Assembly: GCF_902705875.1 (NCBI RefSeq)
Contig: NZ_CACSIK010000003.1
Span: 62,001-126,000 of the forward strand
DNA: 64,000 nucleotides
Source: Zhongshania aliphaticivorans
GTDB taxonomy: Bacteria > Pseudomonadota > Gammaproteobacteria > Pseudomonadales > Spongiibacteraceae
Direction: 5' to 3'
How positions within the stretch are numbered: the stretch's first letter is position 1; each line of letters starts with the position of its first letter. Below are positions 56,569 through 64,000 of this stretch, one piece after another. The translations under genes and the position numbers were made by a program. The notes beneath the pieces are model-generated. The model was not told the origin of the DNA, made no database searches, and saw only the letters and a program-made list of their open reading frames with translations.

Positions 56569-56847
56569 TCAGTGATAATCTTCATAGTTCACAATCTCGG
56601 CATCTCCATCTTCGAATCGGAAGGTCACTCGCCAGTTACCGCTAACGGTGACTGACCAGATGTCGACGCGATTGCCGGAGAGTTCATGCAGTCGAAGGCC
56701 TGGCAAGTCCATATCTTTGGCATCCAACGCTACATTTAATCTACCGAGAATAAGCCGAAGCTTTTTTGCGTGAGCGGCCTGAATCCCTGCGGTGCTACCG
56801 GACTTAAAAAATTTGGCCAAGCCCTTATGTTTGAAGCTTCGTATCAT
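56569..56847 (-). CDS. higB: HigB / RelE-type toxin
   Basis: 92 aa, RelE-superfamily mRNA interferase fold. Marks are MIRSFKHKGLAKFFKSGSTAGI at the start, LRLHELSGNRVDIWSVTVSGNWRVTFRFEDGDAEIVNYEDYH at the end. It cleaves translated mRNA on the ribosome. Upstream, between 56848 and 56892, a short palindromic GTACG-rich leader holds its promoter region; further up lies a GTTATGT attC-type boundary. Confidence 0.93.
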   Translation of the reverse strand: MIRSFKHKGLAKFFKSGSTAGIQAAHAKKLRLILGRLNVALDAKDMDLPGLRLHELSGNRVDIWSVTVSGNWRVTFRFEDGDAEIVNYEDYH

Positions 56848-56905
56848 CCCTTTATCGTACCCTGTAACGTACCAGGTATCAATTCACATAACGCCCACCA
56901 TCAAT

Positions 56906-57057
56906 ACTCAACTTGAGAAATAAACCTAGCCAGCCCACGCCAATCTATTGATTCACAAGATGTCCGCTTTGGCCATCTTGTGGTAAAAATGGCCCGCGGC
57001 TAACTTATAATAAAGTGCTTTTATCGTGCGCCATAAACGACGGCATGGATAAATTAG
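56906..57057 (+). repeat. Direct repeat, copy 2 (152 bases)
   Basis: Second copy of the plsB-end repeat, same orientation. It differs from copy 1 by a handful of substitutions and small indels. Its stem (56954-56982, arms CACAAGATG / CATCTTGTG) keeps pairing although the bases differ from copy 1. The first 18 bases restore a plsB-like end with its stop, in front of nothing. It sits between the attC-like site of yoeB and higB. Confidence 0.85.
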
Positions 57058-57084
57058 TAGACGTTGAGTAGAGTAACTCTACGA

Positions 57085-57145
57085 CTTCAACGCCTTTGAA
57101 ATTCACGCTGGACTGGTCGGCACCGATTTTCCAAATTTGTTAAAT
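57085..57145 (-). repeat. attC-like recombination site 2 (after yoeB)
   Basis: Minus strand from ATTTAAC (a perfect RYYYAAC box) to GTTGAAG. Arms TTTG-(G)-AAA and TTTCAAA pair with one extra G on the first arm, the extrahelical base seen in attC. The yoeB stop codon overlaps its first box, as in gene cassettes. Confidence 0.72.
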
Positions 57146-57411
57146 TATTTTTCATAGTGATAGCGACAAGAAATAATTGTTATTTGGTTATTATCGACAA
57201 CATAAACAAGACGATTTGAATCATCGATACGGCGAGACCAAAAACCCGACAAATTTTCTTTCAGAGGCTCAGGCTTTCCGATACCTTCAAATGGTGAACG
57301 CTGGGCATCGGTTATAAGTTTGTTTATGCGTTTTAATGTTTTCTTATCTTGGCCCTGCCAATAAACATAATCTGACCAAGCTTCTTTTGTCCATGAAAGC
57401 ACCTCAGTCAT
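57145..57411 (-). CDS. yoeB: YoeB/Txe family toxin
   Basis: 88 aa from ATG 57411 (MTEVLSWTKEAWSDYVYWQGQDKK), overlapping yefM by eight bases. RelE-like mRNA interferase: NLSGFWSRRIDDSNRLVYVVDNNQITIISCRYHY contains the catalytic Arg and the C-terminal His-Tyr. It is bound by the YefM antitoxin. An upstream in-frame extension to 57432 is unlikely. Partner and order match Axe-Txe / YefM-YoeB modules. Confidence 0.95.
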   Translation of the reverse strand: MTEVLSWTKEAWSDYVYWQGQDKKTLKRINKLITDAQRSPFEGIGKPEPLKENLSGFWSRRIDDSNRLVYVVDNNQITIISCRYHYEK

Positions 57412-57658
57412 CAGCCAGCTCACGCTGCACAACCTGACCCTTTTGATACTGTTTAATAGACTTGGCTAAGTGAGCTGCATTTGCAGGGCTTTTTAAAAGG
57501 TGGACGGTCTCCATTAGCCCATTGAAATGATCTAGAGACATAACAACGGCGTCATCTGCATCACGACGTGAAATAATAGTGTAATCAGCGTCGTTAACCA
57601 CCTGATCTAGAACGCTTTTTAGCTTATTCCGAGCCTCAGAAAAGTTGATAACTCTCAT
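57404..57658 (-). CDS. yefM: YefM/Axe family antitoxin
   Basis: 84 aa from ATG 57658, which has GAGGG ahead. PhD/YefM fold: MRVINFSEARNKLKSVLDQVVNDADYTIISRRDADDAVVMSLDHFNGLMETVHLL. It binds DNA with its N-terminus and YoeB with its C-terminus. Promoter and operators lie just upstream (57673-57720). The further 22 codons open upstream are rejected. Confidence 0.95.
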   Translation of the reverse strand: MRVINFSEARNKLKSVLDQVVNDADYTIISRRDADDAVVMSLDHFNGLMETVHLLKSPANAAHLAKSIKQYQKGQVVQRELADD

Positions 57659-57672
57659 GATTATGCCCTCAC

Positions 57673-57720
57673 TTGTACAAGAATTTGTACAAAGTATAAC
57701 CTGTACTATATATTGTGCAA
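57673..57720 (-). promoter_or_regulatory. yefM-yoeB promoter and operator
   Basis: Minus strand -35 TTGCAC (57720-57715), 16-base spacer, -10 TATACT (57698-57693). Two TGTACA sites follow, centred at 57676 and 57688, twelve bases apart. TGTACA cores are the known YefM-binding motif in E. coli. Confidence 0.75.
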
Positions 57721-57737
57721 GCACTGGGTTGCTTAAG

Positions 57738-57837
57738 ATTTAACGCCGCATTAAGCGGGCTAAAATAGTGGGTTATACTGTGGAGCGAAGCGGAACGTAA
57801 CCCACTATTATAGTTCCGTTTAAATGTCTTGTTATGC
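57738..57837 (-). repeat. attC-like recombination site 3 (after the CBS-HEPN gene)
   Basis: Minus strand from GCATAAC to GTTAAAT (a perfect GTTRRRY). Inner arms CATT(T)AAACGG and CCGCTTAATG pair with one unpaired T, then a variable palindrome with long arms around TAGTGGGTTA / TAACCCACTA. The gene's stop codon is inside the first box, and the whole is 100 bases, within the normal attC range. Confidence 0.8.
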
Positions 57838-58713
57838 TGTTGTAAGGTATTCAACAAAATCATGAGCGCCATTTTTTGCTGCATCTTCAATTCTTTGGTC
57901 GGATTCTGAAAGAAATTTATCAACACGGTTCAACACCTCGACAAAATTATTCCAAGGCATACATGCAATAATTGAATCTTGGCTGTGTGCTATTTCATTA
58001 CGAATTTTCTCAGCACTTTTAATAAATCGTTCTAAGTCTTGTTTAGAGAATTTAAAGCGTTCTTTAAATTCTTGAGACTTTGCTAACAAATCACGTTTAT
58101 CAGCTAATTGTAAGCAATCTAACAGTGTCAAATCCTGATTACTTAGTGTTCTATGACCATAGATTTCTTGAGCTTTTACTAACCGCTGTTCTGAAATTTT
58201 ATCATGCCAACAATTGTCAGGATAATCATGACGAATCCATGAATTTAGGTGCATTTCAAAAAGCGATAGCATTCCAAACACATATACACGGACAGGAGGC
58301 TTATTTAGATCTGCTTTTGTAATTATGCCTACGATCTTAGCTCCATGATTAACAAAAAGCAGTTCACTCTCTTTAAGAACATTTAAAAGACTAGCCAATG
58401 GAGTTGAGTCAGATATTACCTGCTCAATTTTTATTTCACGATAATATTGTTCTACAATACCGCCTTTTAGTTCAGCGGTGTTTATATAACCGATAACTTT
58501 TTTTCCTAAATCGATAACGCCCGCCGTATCAAATTGTCGATGTAGTAAAGTATCTTTCACGTGAAGAGAGGGGTCGTTAATACGACAACACAGTAAAGGT
58601 TCATAAATGTCTCGAACAGTAACATTATCAATGAAAATTTTCTTCAGAGCGCTAAATCGTGTTCCATTTCTCCTGTAGCCTGAGATTGGTGACATCCATA
58701 ACTGATAACCCAT
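57832..58713 (-). CDS. CBS-pair protein fused to a HEPN-like domain (cassette gene)
   Basis: 293 aa. Residues ~31-138 look like two CBS modules: VTVRDIYEPLLCC, VIDLGKKVIGYINTAELKG, and LLNVLKESELLFVNHGAKIVGIITKADL. CBS pairs bind adenosine nucleotides. From ~145 the protein is helical and contains RNEIAHSQ (Arg238, His243), the RxxxxH motif of HEPN ribonucleases, in a region like the Swt1-type HEPN. Its codon use is much more AT-rich than the flanking core genes. Its stop lies inside attC-like site 3, so it is probably an integron cassette gene. A toxin or defence role is inferred from HEPN only. Confidence 0.68.
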   Translation of the reverse strand: MGYQLWMSPISGYRRNGTRFSALKKIFIDNVTVRDIYEPLLCCRINDPSLHVKDTLLHRQFDTAGVIDLGKKVIGYINTAELKGGIVEQYYREIKIEQVISDSTPLASLLNVLKESELLFVNHGAKIVGIITKADLNKPPVRVYVFGMLSLFEMHLNSWIRHDYPDNCWHDKISEQRLVKAQEIYGHRTLSNQDLTLLDCLQLADKRDLLAKSQEFKERFKFSKQDLERFIKSAEKIRNEIAHSQDSIIACMPWNNFVEVLNRVDKFLSESDQRIEDAAKNGAHDFVEYLTTA

Positions 58714-59254
58714 TTAATAATATCCTATAAACTCCAAAAAACAGCATAACAGTTTTTCTTATCAATACTGGGGCCATATATCACTTTGGCTCCCTATCTC
58801 TGGGGCTGGATTCTGAATGGCGTCAAAAACCCTTGCCATATCATGCACTTGATTGTATTTGGTGGAATAGGTTATCGATGTTAGCAAGACTCGCTCCCTC
58901 TATTTTTTCTTAAATCCCTTCTCCTGATCATAAACCCATATCTTAGGAAATCAACAACTTAGACTACGATCTACGGAATTAGTGAGCCAGCGTCCACTGA
59001 ACAAGCTCGTCGCTGGCGTGAACGGCTTGTCCTGCCGGAGAACTTGGCTTTTTGGCTGCCGGATAATTGTGACGGGATTAGAGCCGCTGACGAATATGTT
59101 CGCTTTGTGACTTTGCTGGCCACAATATGGCTTAGCTCGCGGCCAAGTTATGAGTAAACGGGCGCGGCATATTTGGCTTTCCATCTCCCAAGAGCCTCTA
59201 TTCGGCCATTTTATGATTCAAAGTTAAGTCAACTTATGGGTGAATCAACAATTC
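58714..59254. other. 541-base gap at the right edge of the accessory region
   Basis: At 58744-58750 the minus strand has GTTATGC, a cassette-boundary-like box before the CBS-HEPN gene. I could not pair it with an upstream arm. At 58975-59157 plus there is an open stretch of 60 codons (RRWRERLVLPENLAFWLP then EYVRFVTLLATIWLSSRP) with no start codon, probably the end of a lost gene. I see nothing else. Confidence 0.5.
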
Positions 59255-60802
59255 TTAACCGCAATGCTTTAAGGCGTGGCGATTTCGATGACGGGTGTGG
59301 GCAGCAATAGCTTCAAAATTTTGCATCAGTGTTTCAGGACCACGCGCAGGCATTGCGCACTGCGAACAGGCAAGCAGAGACTTAGCATTTATTTCAACGC
59401 TGTCTTGGACCTCAAAAATCCCCTCGCTATACTGTCGCCCCAAATCAGACATATCCATTGGCGGTGCGGCAATATATTCAATTTTAATTTTGCCTTTACT
59501 CACCACATAGCGAGCAAAACCAATCCCAACAAACGTGCTCTCAGACCAAATTTGCGGACCATTATCGTCGAATAGACGAATAGAGGCGCCCCCCGTACCC
59601 ACCAACATTTGCACATAGCCCAAGGGGTTGGGTAAACCTAGCGCCATTGCTGTTGAGCGCTGATAAACATGGTCATGGCCAACAATGACAATATCCACGC
59701 CATAGCGAATGAAAATATTTTCTTCTAATGCCACCAAGGTGAAATTGGCCGGGCTGCGATCTAGCTGGTCCGTCCAAATAGTGAAATGCTGCATGACAAT
59801 GATAAAATCTATTTCGCCACGCAGACGGCGTAACGCGGCATTAGCGAGGTCGGCTTCAATATTGATAAGCTCTTCAGGTAGGGTGCCATCTTCGATCAAC
59901 GCTCCTGCTGTGGTCACTAAAAAATGTACGCGATTAAAATCAAAAGAATAAAACGCACTCCCCAAATCACCCGAGCCAAAAGGCGATGACAGGGGTTTAT
60001 CTGGATGGGTAAAGCGATTTTTAAAGGCATCACCGCCAAAATCTTTTTGTTCATGGTTACCCGGTGCCGCCATCGTAATACGTCGCGCTAGAAGGGGTTC
60101 CATTTGCTCAAACCATAAATCCCAAATTGGCTGATCACCATTGGCATAAGACAAGTCACCGGCCAACATCAGTAAGTCGGCTGGCGTCCTCATAATTTCT
60201 GCGGTCACCAATTGAGGCAACTCACCAACGCCGTGATCACCAAAATGAATAAAACTCCACTCGTCTCTTGGGCTAGGCATGATGACATAGACCGGTGACC
60301 AGCCACCCTCATCGGAGCCAACCCGATAACGTAAAGGGCGATCAGGGTCGATACCTTCGGCATTGGCGCGGTGAGTAAAACTTTCAATACCCGTGGTTTC
60401 CATCGTGCTAGCCTCAACACTAAATTCAAAACCATCGTCCTGTATAGAAAACTCATCCAAGCCTATATCGAAAGAAGAGTATTCGAGCCATGACACCGGC
60501 GCGTCTTCTCCATCGGTAAACCAGGTGACGGCTCTAGACGTGTGGCTATCGCCAACCAAGCTTGCATGCAAGCCTCTAGGCATCATAGGGCCAGGCACTT
60601 CGGTATCTGGAATTGGCTCCGGCTCTGGCATTGGATCCGGTGTTAGATCTGGGTCATCAATGCTGCCATCTGCATTGCGATTACTGCTCCCACTATTACA
60701 GGCTGTAAGCGCCAAGCCTGCCAGTCCACCCATAACAAATCGGCGACGAGTTAAAGGACGCAGTGGCAATGAACGAGATTTAGGATCACGAGGGTATGAC
60801 AT
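59255..60802 (-). CDS. Tat-exported purple-acid-phosphatase-like metallophosphoesterase (lipoprotein)
   Basis: 515 aa from ATG 60802, with GTGGAG in front. The Tat motif is TRRRFVMGGLAGLA and ends in a lipobox LTAC. A Pro/Glu-rich linker leads to an N-terminal fibronectin-like domain (MPRGLHASLVGDSHTSRAVTWFTDG), typical of plant-like purple acid phosphatases, then the catalytic domain: FGDHG, LAGDLSYANG, APGNHEQ, VMQHF and VGHDHVYQRS. These supply the dinuclear metal ligands. It would release phosphate from organic esters outside the cell. A late CSQC pair is unusual. It stands alone. Confidence 0.9.
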   Translation of the reverse strand: MSYPRDPKSRSLPLRPLTRRRFVMGGLAGLALTACNSGSSNRNADGSIDDPDLTPDPMPEPEPIPDTEVPGPMMPRGLHASLVGDSHTSRAVTWFTDGEDAPVSWLEYSSFDIGLDEFSIQDDGFEFSVEASTMETTGIESFTHRANAEGIDPDRPLRYRVGSDEGGWSPVYVIMPSPRDEWSFIHFGDHGVGELPQLVTAEIMRTPADLLMLAGDLSYANGDQPIWDLWFEQMEPLLARRITMAAPGNHEQKDFGGDAFKNRFTHPDKPLSSPFGSGDLGSAFYSFDFNRVHFLVTTAGALIEDGTLPEELINIEADLANAALRRLRGEIDFIIVMQHFTIWTDQLDRSPANFTLVALEENIFIRYGVDIVIVGHDHVYQRSTAMALGLPNPLGYVQMLVGTGGASIRLFDDNGPQIWSESTFVGIGFARYVVSKGKIKIEYIAAPPMDMSDLGRQYSEGIFEVQDSVEINAKSLLACSQCAMPARGPETLMQNFEAIAAHTRHRNRHALKHCG

Positions 60803-60999
60803 GAGAGACTCCACATTTAGGCTAGGTGGAGTCTAAGAGGTCGCCATGAAGATTTGATGACAAATAACACTTAATACTATATCAATAGCGTATTGACGCG
60901 ATTATTCAGCGGTTATAGGCAAGCTAGTCATTCACTAACGCACGGACATTCCTCGAATTTTCATCATTAATCGCACGACGTGAATATAAGCATTTGGCA

Positions 61000-61755
61000 T
61001 TAAACGCGCCAATATATCTTGCACCCGCCCATCGCTAATAAAAATACGCCCCTTATGTTTTTTTGCACGCCATGTAAAATAATATTCGCGGCCTCTGTCG
61101 GCGTAGTCCCTTTTTGCAGCTCTTCATGAAAATGCCCTGTGCCACTATTATGATAATCGGCATTAAGCGTGATATTGGTGGCCACAGCACCGGGGTGCAC
61201 CGTATGAAGGGTAAGATTTCGGATCCCACGAATACGATGTTCAGCGCGTAAACTGTCAGTAAAACCACGCACCGCAAATTTAGTAGTGCAATATGGCACC
61301 AAGTAGGGAAGCGCTAAAATCCCCTGAGAACTAGATAAATTAACAATCGCTGCCTCCGGTCGCGAAAGCAAATATTGATAACAGCGTTGCGTGGTATGGA
61401 TTACACCCCAATAATTTATATTGGTAATTTTTTCAAAATCAGCTTCGCTGGCCTCACCAAAAGTAAGATCCCCAAGGGCGATACCGGCATTATTTATGAG
61501 AAGATCAATATGCTTATAACGCTTGAGCACATTATCAATGAAGACATTAATGGCGTCCTTGTCCCCCATATTGACGTGCTCACTATAGAAATCCACACCG
61601 AGTTGTTCTAACTTTTCCTCTGTTATTTCACGCTTAGAAATATCGCAAAACGCCACTGTTGCACCACGTTGTGCAAGCGCCATAACCAAGTGGTGACCTA
61701 TACCATTGCCACCACCGCCAGTCACAATCGCAATCTTATCTTTAAATGTTTTCAT
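61000..61755 (-). CDS. Short-chain dehydrogenase/reductase with frameshifted C-terminus
   Basis: 251 aa as it reads. Rossmann motif VTGGGGNGIGHHLV, then NNAG, catalytic NLSSSQG and YCTTK are all intact. After HGVQK a run of seven A (61064-61058 on the minus strand) marks a shift: the present frame ends IRGVFLLAMGGCKIYWRV, while the frame with one added A continues with KHKGRIFISDGRVQDILARLM to a stop at 60935, which looks like the proper family tail. So the original gene is probably 60935-61755. Last gene of the minus-strand catabolic operon. Confidence 0.88.
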   Translation of the reverse strand: MKTFKDKIAIVTGGGGNGIGHHLVMALAQRGATVAFCDISKREITEEKLEQLGVDFYSEHVNMGDKDAINVFIDNVLKRYKHIDLLINNAGIALGDLTFGEASEADFEKITNINYWGVIHTTQRCYQYLLSRPEAAIVNLSSSQGILALPYLVPYCTTKFAVRGFTDSLRAEHRIRGIRNLTLHTVHPGAVATNITLNADYHNSGTGHFHEELQKGTTPTEAANIILHGVQKNIRGVFLLAMGGCKIYWRV

Positions 61756-61784
61756 AACTATAAGCCACTTGCTAAGTCTGTTTA

Positions 61785-62723
61785 TTATTGTTGCTTATCG
61801 AAAAATTTAAGCACATCTCGGGCACTTCGCTCTGGAGCCTCTAGCATTGGCATATGCCCAAGCTCGGGATAACTAACCAGCTCAGCGCCTTCAATCCCGC
61901 TACGCCAAACTTCAGCTGAACTAAAGTGTAAAAGTCGGTCGCGCTCGCCCCACATAATCAAGACCGGCACCCGCACTTTACCCAAGGATGAATCCAGCAT
62001 ATCCACACTGTGAAAATCCTCAAAAATGCGTACCAATGACTCACGGCGCAAGATGTAATCGTCGGCCATATAATCCAAAACCATTCGTGGCAACCAAGGC
62101 GGCTGCGCCATGGTCATGGCGTAAAATTCATCAAACTCTTCTCGTGATGCTATTTCAAAGGGGTTGCGTCCCTCTGCTAACATTTTTTCCATGTCGCTAG
62201 CTTGTGGCGCAACCACACCCGCTGGGTCAATTAATGTCGCGGTAAGCACACGCTTAGCGTGATGAAGCGCAAGCTGAGCCGCAATAAAGCCTCCCATTGA
62301 ATTACCTATTATATGGGCGCGTGAAACACCTAATGCATCCATTACCTCTATCACTCGCTGCCCCTGACTGCGGGTGTCGTACTTAAGCTCAGGATCAAAG
62401 GCGGTTTCACCATGGCCCGGCAAATCCAAAATCACCACCCGATAGTCATCTAAAAAATAACGAGCAAATCGCATCCACACGGTCTTGTCAGCGCTATAAC
62501 CATGAAGCATGATCACCGCCTCAGCCTCACTCGGTCCGCCCTGCCAACTCATTAGTTTGCTATCACTGATATCAATCTCAGCGCGCTGCAATCCATAAAC
62601 AGCGGTTTCCAATCTGCTGGCCACATTCAAAACCTCTCCCCCCACACGGGGGTAAGTCACCAGCGACCAAGCTGTAACAATAGCGACTAGTGCGATGACC
62701 ATCACGGTCATGGATTTCTTCAT
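61785..62723 (-). CDS. Membrane-anchored alpha/beta hydrolase (lipase/esterase)
   Basis: 312 aa. An N-terminal hydrophobic helix (VMVIALVAIVTAWSLVTYP) anchors it. HGYSADKTVWMRFARYF, LDLPGHGET, nucleophile IGNSMGGFIAAQ, MWGERDRLLHF and a late LGHMPMLEAPE supply oxyanion, Ser, Asp and His. It resembles Moraxella Lip3-type esterases. In this operon it may hydrolyse the ester made by the monooxygenase at the right edge. Confidence 0.9.
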   Translation of the reverse strand: MKKSMTVMVIALVAIVTAWSLVTYPRVGGEVLNVASRLETAVYGLQRAEIDISDSKLMSWQGGPSEAEAVIMLHGYSADKTVWMRFARYFLDDYRVVILDLPGHGETAFDPELKYDTRSQGQRVIEVMDALGVSRAHIIGNSMGGFIAAQLALHHAKRVLTATLIDPAGVVAPQASDMEKMLAEGRNPFEIASREEFDEFYAMTMAQPPWLPRMVLDYMADDYILRRESLVRIFEDFHSVDMLDSSLGKVRVPVLIMWGERDRLLHFSSAEVWRSGIEGAELVSYPELGHMPMLEAPERSARDVLKFFDKQQ

Positions 62724-62766
62724 GCTGCATTCCTTATTACAAAAAACTAAAATTAGCGGCTAACAA

Positions 62767-63582
62767 CTATTTCTGTGGATAATCACTACGGTCTATCACC
62801 TTGCGCATATCCCACCAAATTATCTTATTTAGCAGCGCTAACGGTAAGAAGGTGGCGCCTAACCACGTTCTAAAGGCATCACGACCATAGATAATTCGCG
62901 GTTGACCGCGACGAATGCCGCGAATCACATAACGAACAATATCTTCTGGTGGCGTTGACAAATATTTATCGGAAAAGGCTTTGTGCTGAGGATCACTGGC
63001 GATATTTGTGGCAATACCACCAGGGTGAACTAGGTGTACGCTGATGGGACTATCATGCAGCTCTACCATCAGCGCCTGCGTAAACCCACGCACTGCAAAT
63101 TTGGCTGCGCTATAGTCGCAATTATTAGGCGGGCCAATTAAACCAAAAATGCTCGACACATTGACCACTGCCCCTTCACCATTTTCACGCAGCTGCGGCA
63201 AAAACGCTTGGGTACCGTGTACTACGCCGTAAAAGTTAATGCCCATTACACGCTCAATAGCTTCTAGTGGCGTCGCCCAGACAGGTTTACCTTCACCGGA
63301 TACCCCCGCATTATTGATAATTACATGGGCATTACCGAGTTCGGCTCGGACGTCATCAGCAAAACCCGTCATTGCGGTTTTATCTGAGACATCAAAAGTC
63401 GCGCTATAAACACCCGTAACGCCTTTTGCTTTCAAAAGCGCAACCGTTTCGGCAAGACCGACATTGTCGTAGTCGTTTAACGCCAGTTTCGCTCCCAACT
63501 TCGCAAACTCAAGGGCGTAAGCTCGCCCCATACCCGATCCTGCACCGGTAATAACCACCACTTTATTATTAAAATTTTTCAT
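62767..63582 (-). CDS. Short-chain dehydrogenase/reductase
   Basis: 271 aa, classical SDR: VITGAGSGMGRAYALEF, INNAG, NVSSIFG, YSAAK. The C-terminal GRDAFRTWLGATFLPLALLNKIIWWDM is a membrane-associated tail found in monooxygenase-linked SDRs. It probably oxidises a secondary alcohol to a ketone with NAD(P). It lies nine bases after the monooxygenase gene. Its family tail shows what its frameshifted paralogue at 61000 has lost. Confidence 0.92.
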   Translation of the reverse strand: MKNFNNKVVVITGAGSGMGRAYALEFAKLGAKLALNDYDNVGLAETVALLKAKGVTGVYSATFDVSDKTAMTGFADDVRAELGNAHVIINNAGVSGEGKPVWATPLEAIERVMGINFYGVVHGTQAFLPQLRENGEGAVVNVSSIFGLIGPPNNCDYSAAKFAVRGFTQALMVELHDSPISVHLVHPGGIATNIASDPQHKAFSDKYLSTPPEDIVRYVIRGIRRGQPRIIYGRDAFRTWLGATFLPLALLNKIIWWDMRKVIDRSDYPQK

Positions 63583-63591
63583 AAGGCTCTC

Positions 63592-64000
63592 TTAACTTAA
63601 TTGATGATGTTTAGGCTTAAAGCGACTAGCAAGGCGACGGTAGGTAAAGCTAAATCCTGGAAACATCGCAATAACGTGGCCGCTCTTACTTTGATACCAA
63701 CTTGTACACCCACCTGACTTCCACACCGTTTTTTCCATCTCAGAATGCACCATGTCGGTGTACTCCGCTTCGGCTTGCTCACTCACTTCAATGGCTTGTT
63801 TAGCCGTTTTATCAAGATGGGCAATACTGTCTGTAATGTATTTCATTTGCGACTCAATAATAAATATAGCCGAGGTATGCCCTATACCCGTGTTTGGGCC
63901 AGTCACTACAAATAAATTAGGAAAATCAGGAATGGCAGTACCAAGGTAAGCGCGGGGGAACTCACGCCAAACATCAGATAACAATTTGTCATTCTTACCC
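63592..64000 (-). CDS. Flavin-containing Baeyer-Villiger type monooxygenase, partial (N-terminus beyond right edge)
   Basis: About 136 C-terminal residues. GTAIPDFPNLFVVTGPNTGIGHTSAIFIIESQMKYITDSI is the conserved end of the class B flavoprotein monooxygenases (FMO/BVMO), and KTVWKSGGCTSWYQSKSGHVIAMFPGFSFTYRRL their closing stretch. It oxygenates ketones to esters with NADPH and FAD. It is the first visible gene of an operon with SDR, hydrolase and SDR. Confidence 0.88.
   Translation of the reverse strand, partial: GKNDKLLSDVWREFPRAYLGTAIPDFPNLFVVTGPNTGIGHTSAIFIIESQMKYITDSIAHLDKTAKQAIEVSEQAEAEYTDMVHSEMEKTVWKSGGCTSWYQSKSGHVIAMFPGFSFTYRRLASRFKPKHHQLS

Noticed and set aside
58744..58876. A fourth attC site upstream of the CBS-HEPN gene
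   Set aside because: GTTATGC is present as a boundary box but no pairing upstream arm could be found within the usual length.
58951..59184. Minus-strand frame of 77 codons in the gap before the phosphatase
   Set aside because: No ribosome site and poor composition; the plus strand of the same stretch looks more protein-like.

Overview
The window looks like chromosome of a marine-type gammaproteobacterium. The order Cellvibrionales / Spongiibacteraceae is my guess from gene content: groESL under a sigma-32 type promoter, OMPLA, BtuB, YajQ, YqcC, DinG, and several wax-ester, acyltransferase and GMC genes. Nearly every gene is a recognisable family member. No rRNA or tRNA gene and no CRISPR array was seen. 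Both ends cut a gene: a methyltransferase on the left and a Baeyer-Villiger / flavin monooxygenase on the right.

Layout. 1-6.6 kb: partial methyltransferase, a lipoprotein joining thrombospondin type-3 calcium repeats to an alpha/beta hydrolase, groEL, groES and fxsA. 6.7-12.5 kb: phospholipase A1, carbonic anhydrase, alkyltransferase-like protein, rhombosortase-type rhomboid, AmpG-like permease, YajQ and a ketopantoate reductase. 12.5-20.3 kb: a cobalamin riboswitch and promoter followed by btuB-cobO-btuF-btuC-btuD-bluB-cobQ, a corrinoid uptake and remodelling operon. 20.4-24 kb: nitronate monooxygenase, a GFA-family protein and a wax ester synthase/DGAT. 24-31.3 kb: a tightly overlapping MoxR-DUF58-DUF4381-BatA-BatB/TPR-BatD operon.

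31.4-35.7 kb: DMT transporter, zinc-protease-like lipoprotein, then a locus with an HvfA-like Cys-repeat peptide, an HvfX/DoxX membrane protein, an ECF sigma factor and a zinc-finger anti-sigma. It resembles the copper-binding RiPP loci, but the maturation enzymes HvfB and HvfC are absent. 35.7-47.3 kb: a kinase with a plant ethylene-receptor-like copper-site domain whose phospho-acceptor His is replaced by Arg, an unknown probable outer membrane protein, a GMC oxidoreductase with a divergent TetR regulator and paired operators, a YgjP-like peptidase, and a cluster of two multidomain kinases with a FixJ-type regulator. 47.3-55.7 kb: DinG and a lipid cluster (two glycerolipid acyltransferases, a patatin, a monoacylglycerol-lipase-like hydrolase).

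55.6-59.2 kb is accessory DNA. It holds two ~153-bp direct repeats, a decayed tyrosine recombinase, and HigBA and YefM-YoeB toxin-antitoxin pairs. A CBS-HEPN fusion gene follows. Each of these minus-strand units ends in an attC-like site, so the stretch looks like a small integron cassette array without an integrase in view. 59.2-64 kb: a Tat-exported purple-acid-phosphatase-like lipoprotein, then an SDR / hydrolase / SDR / monooxygenase operon suited to alcohol-ketone-ester catabolism; one SDR has a frameshift in a seven-base homopolymer.
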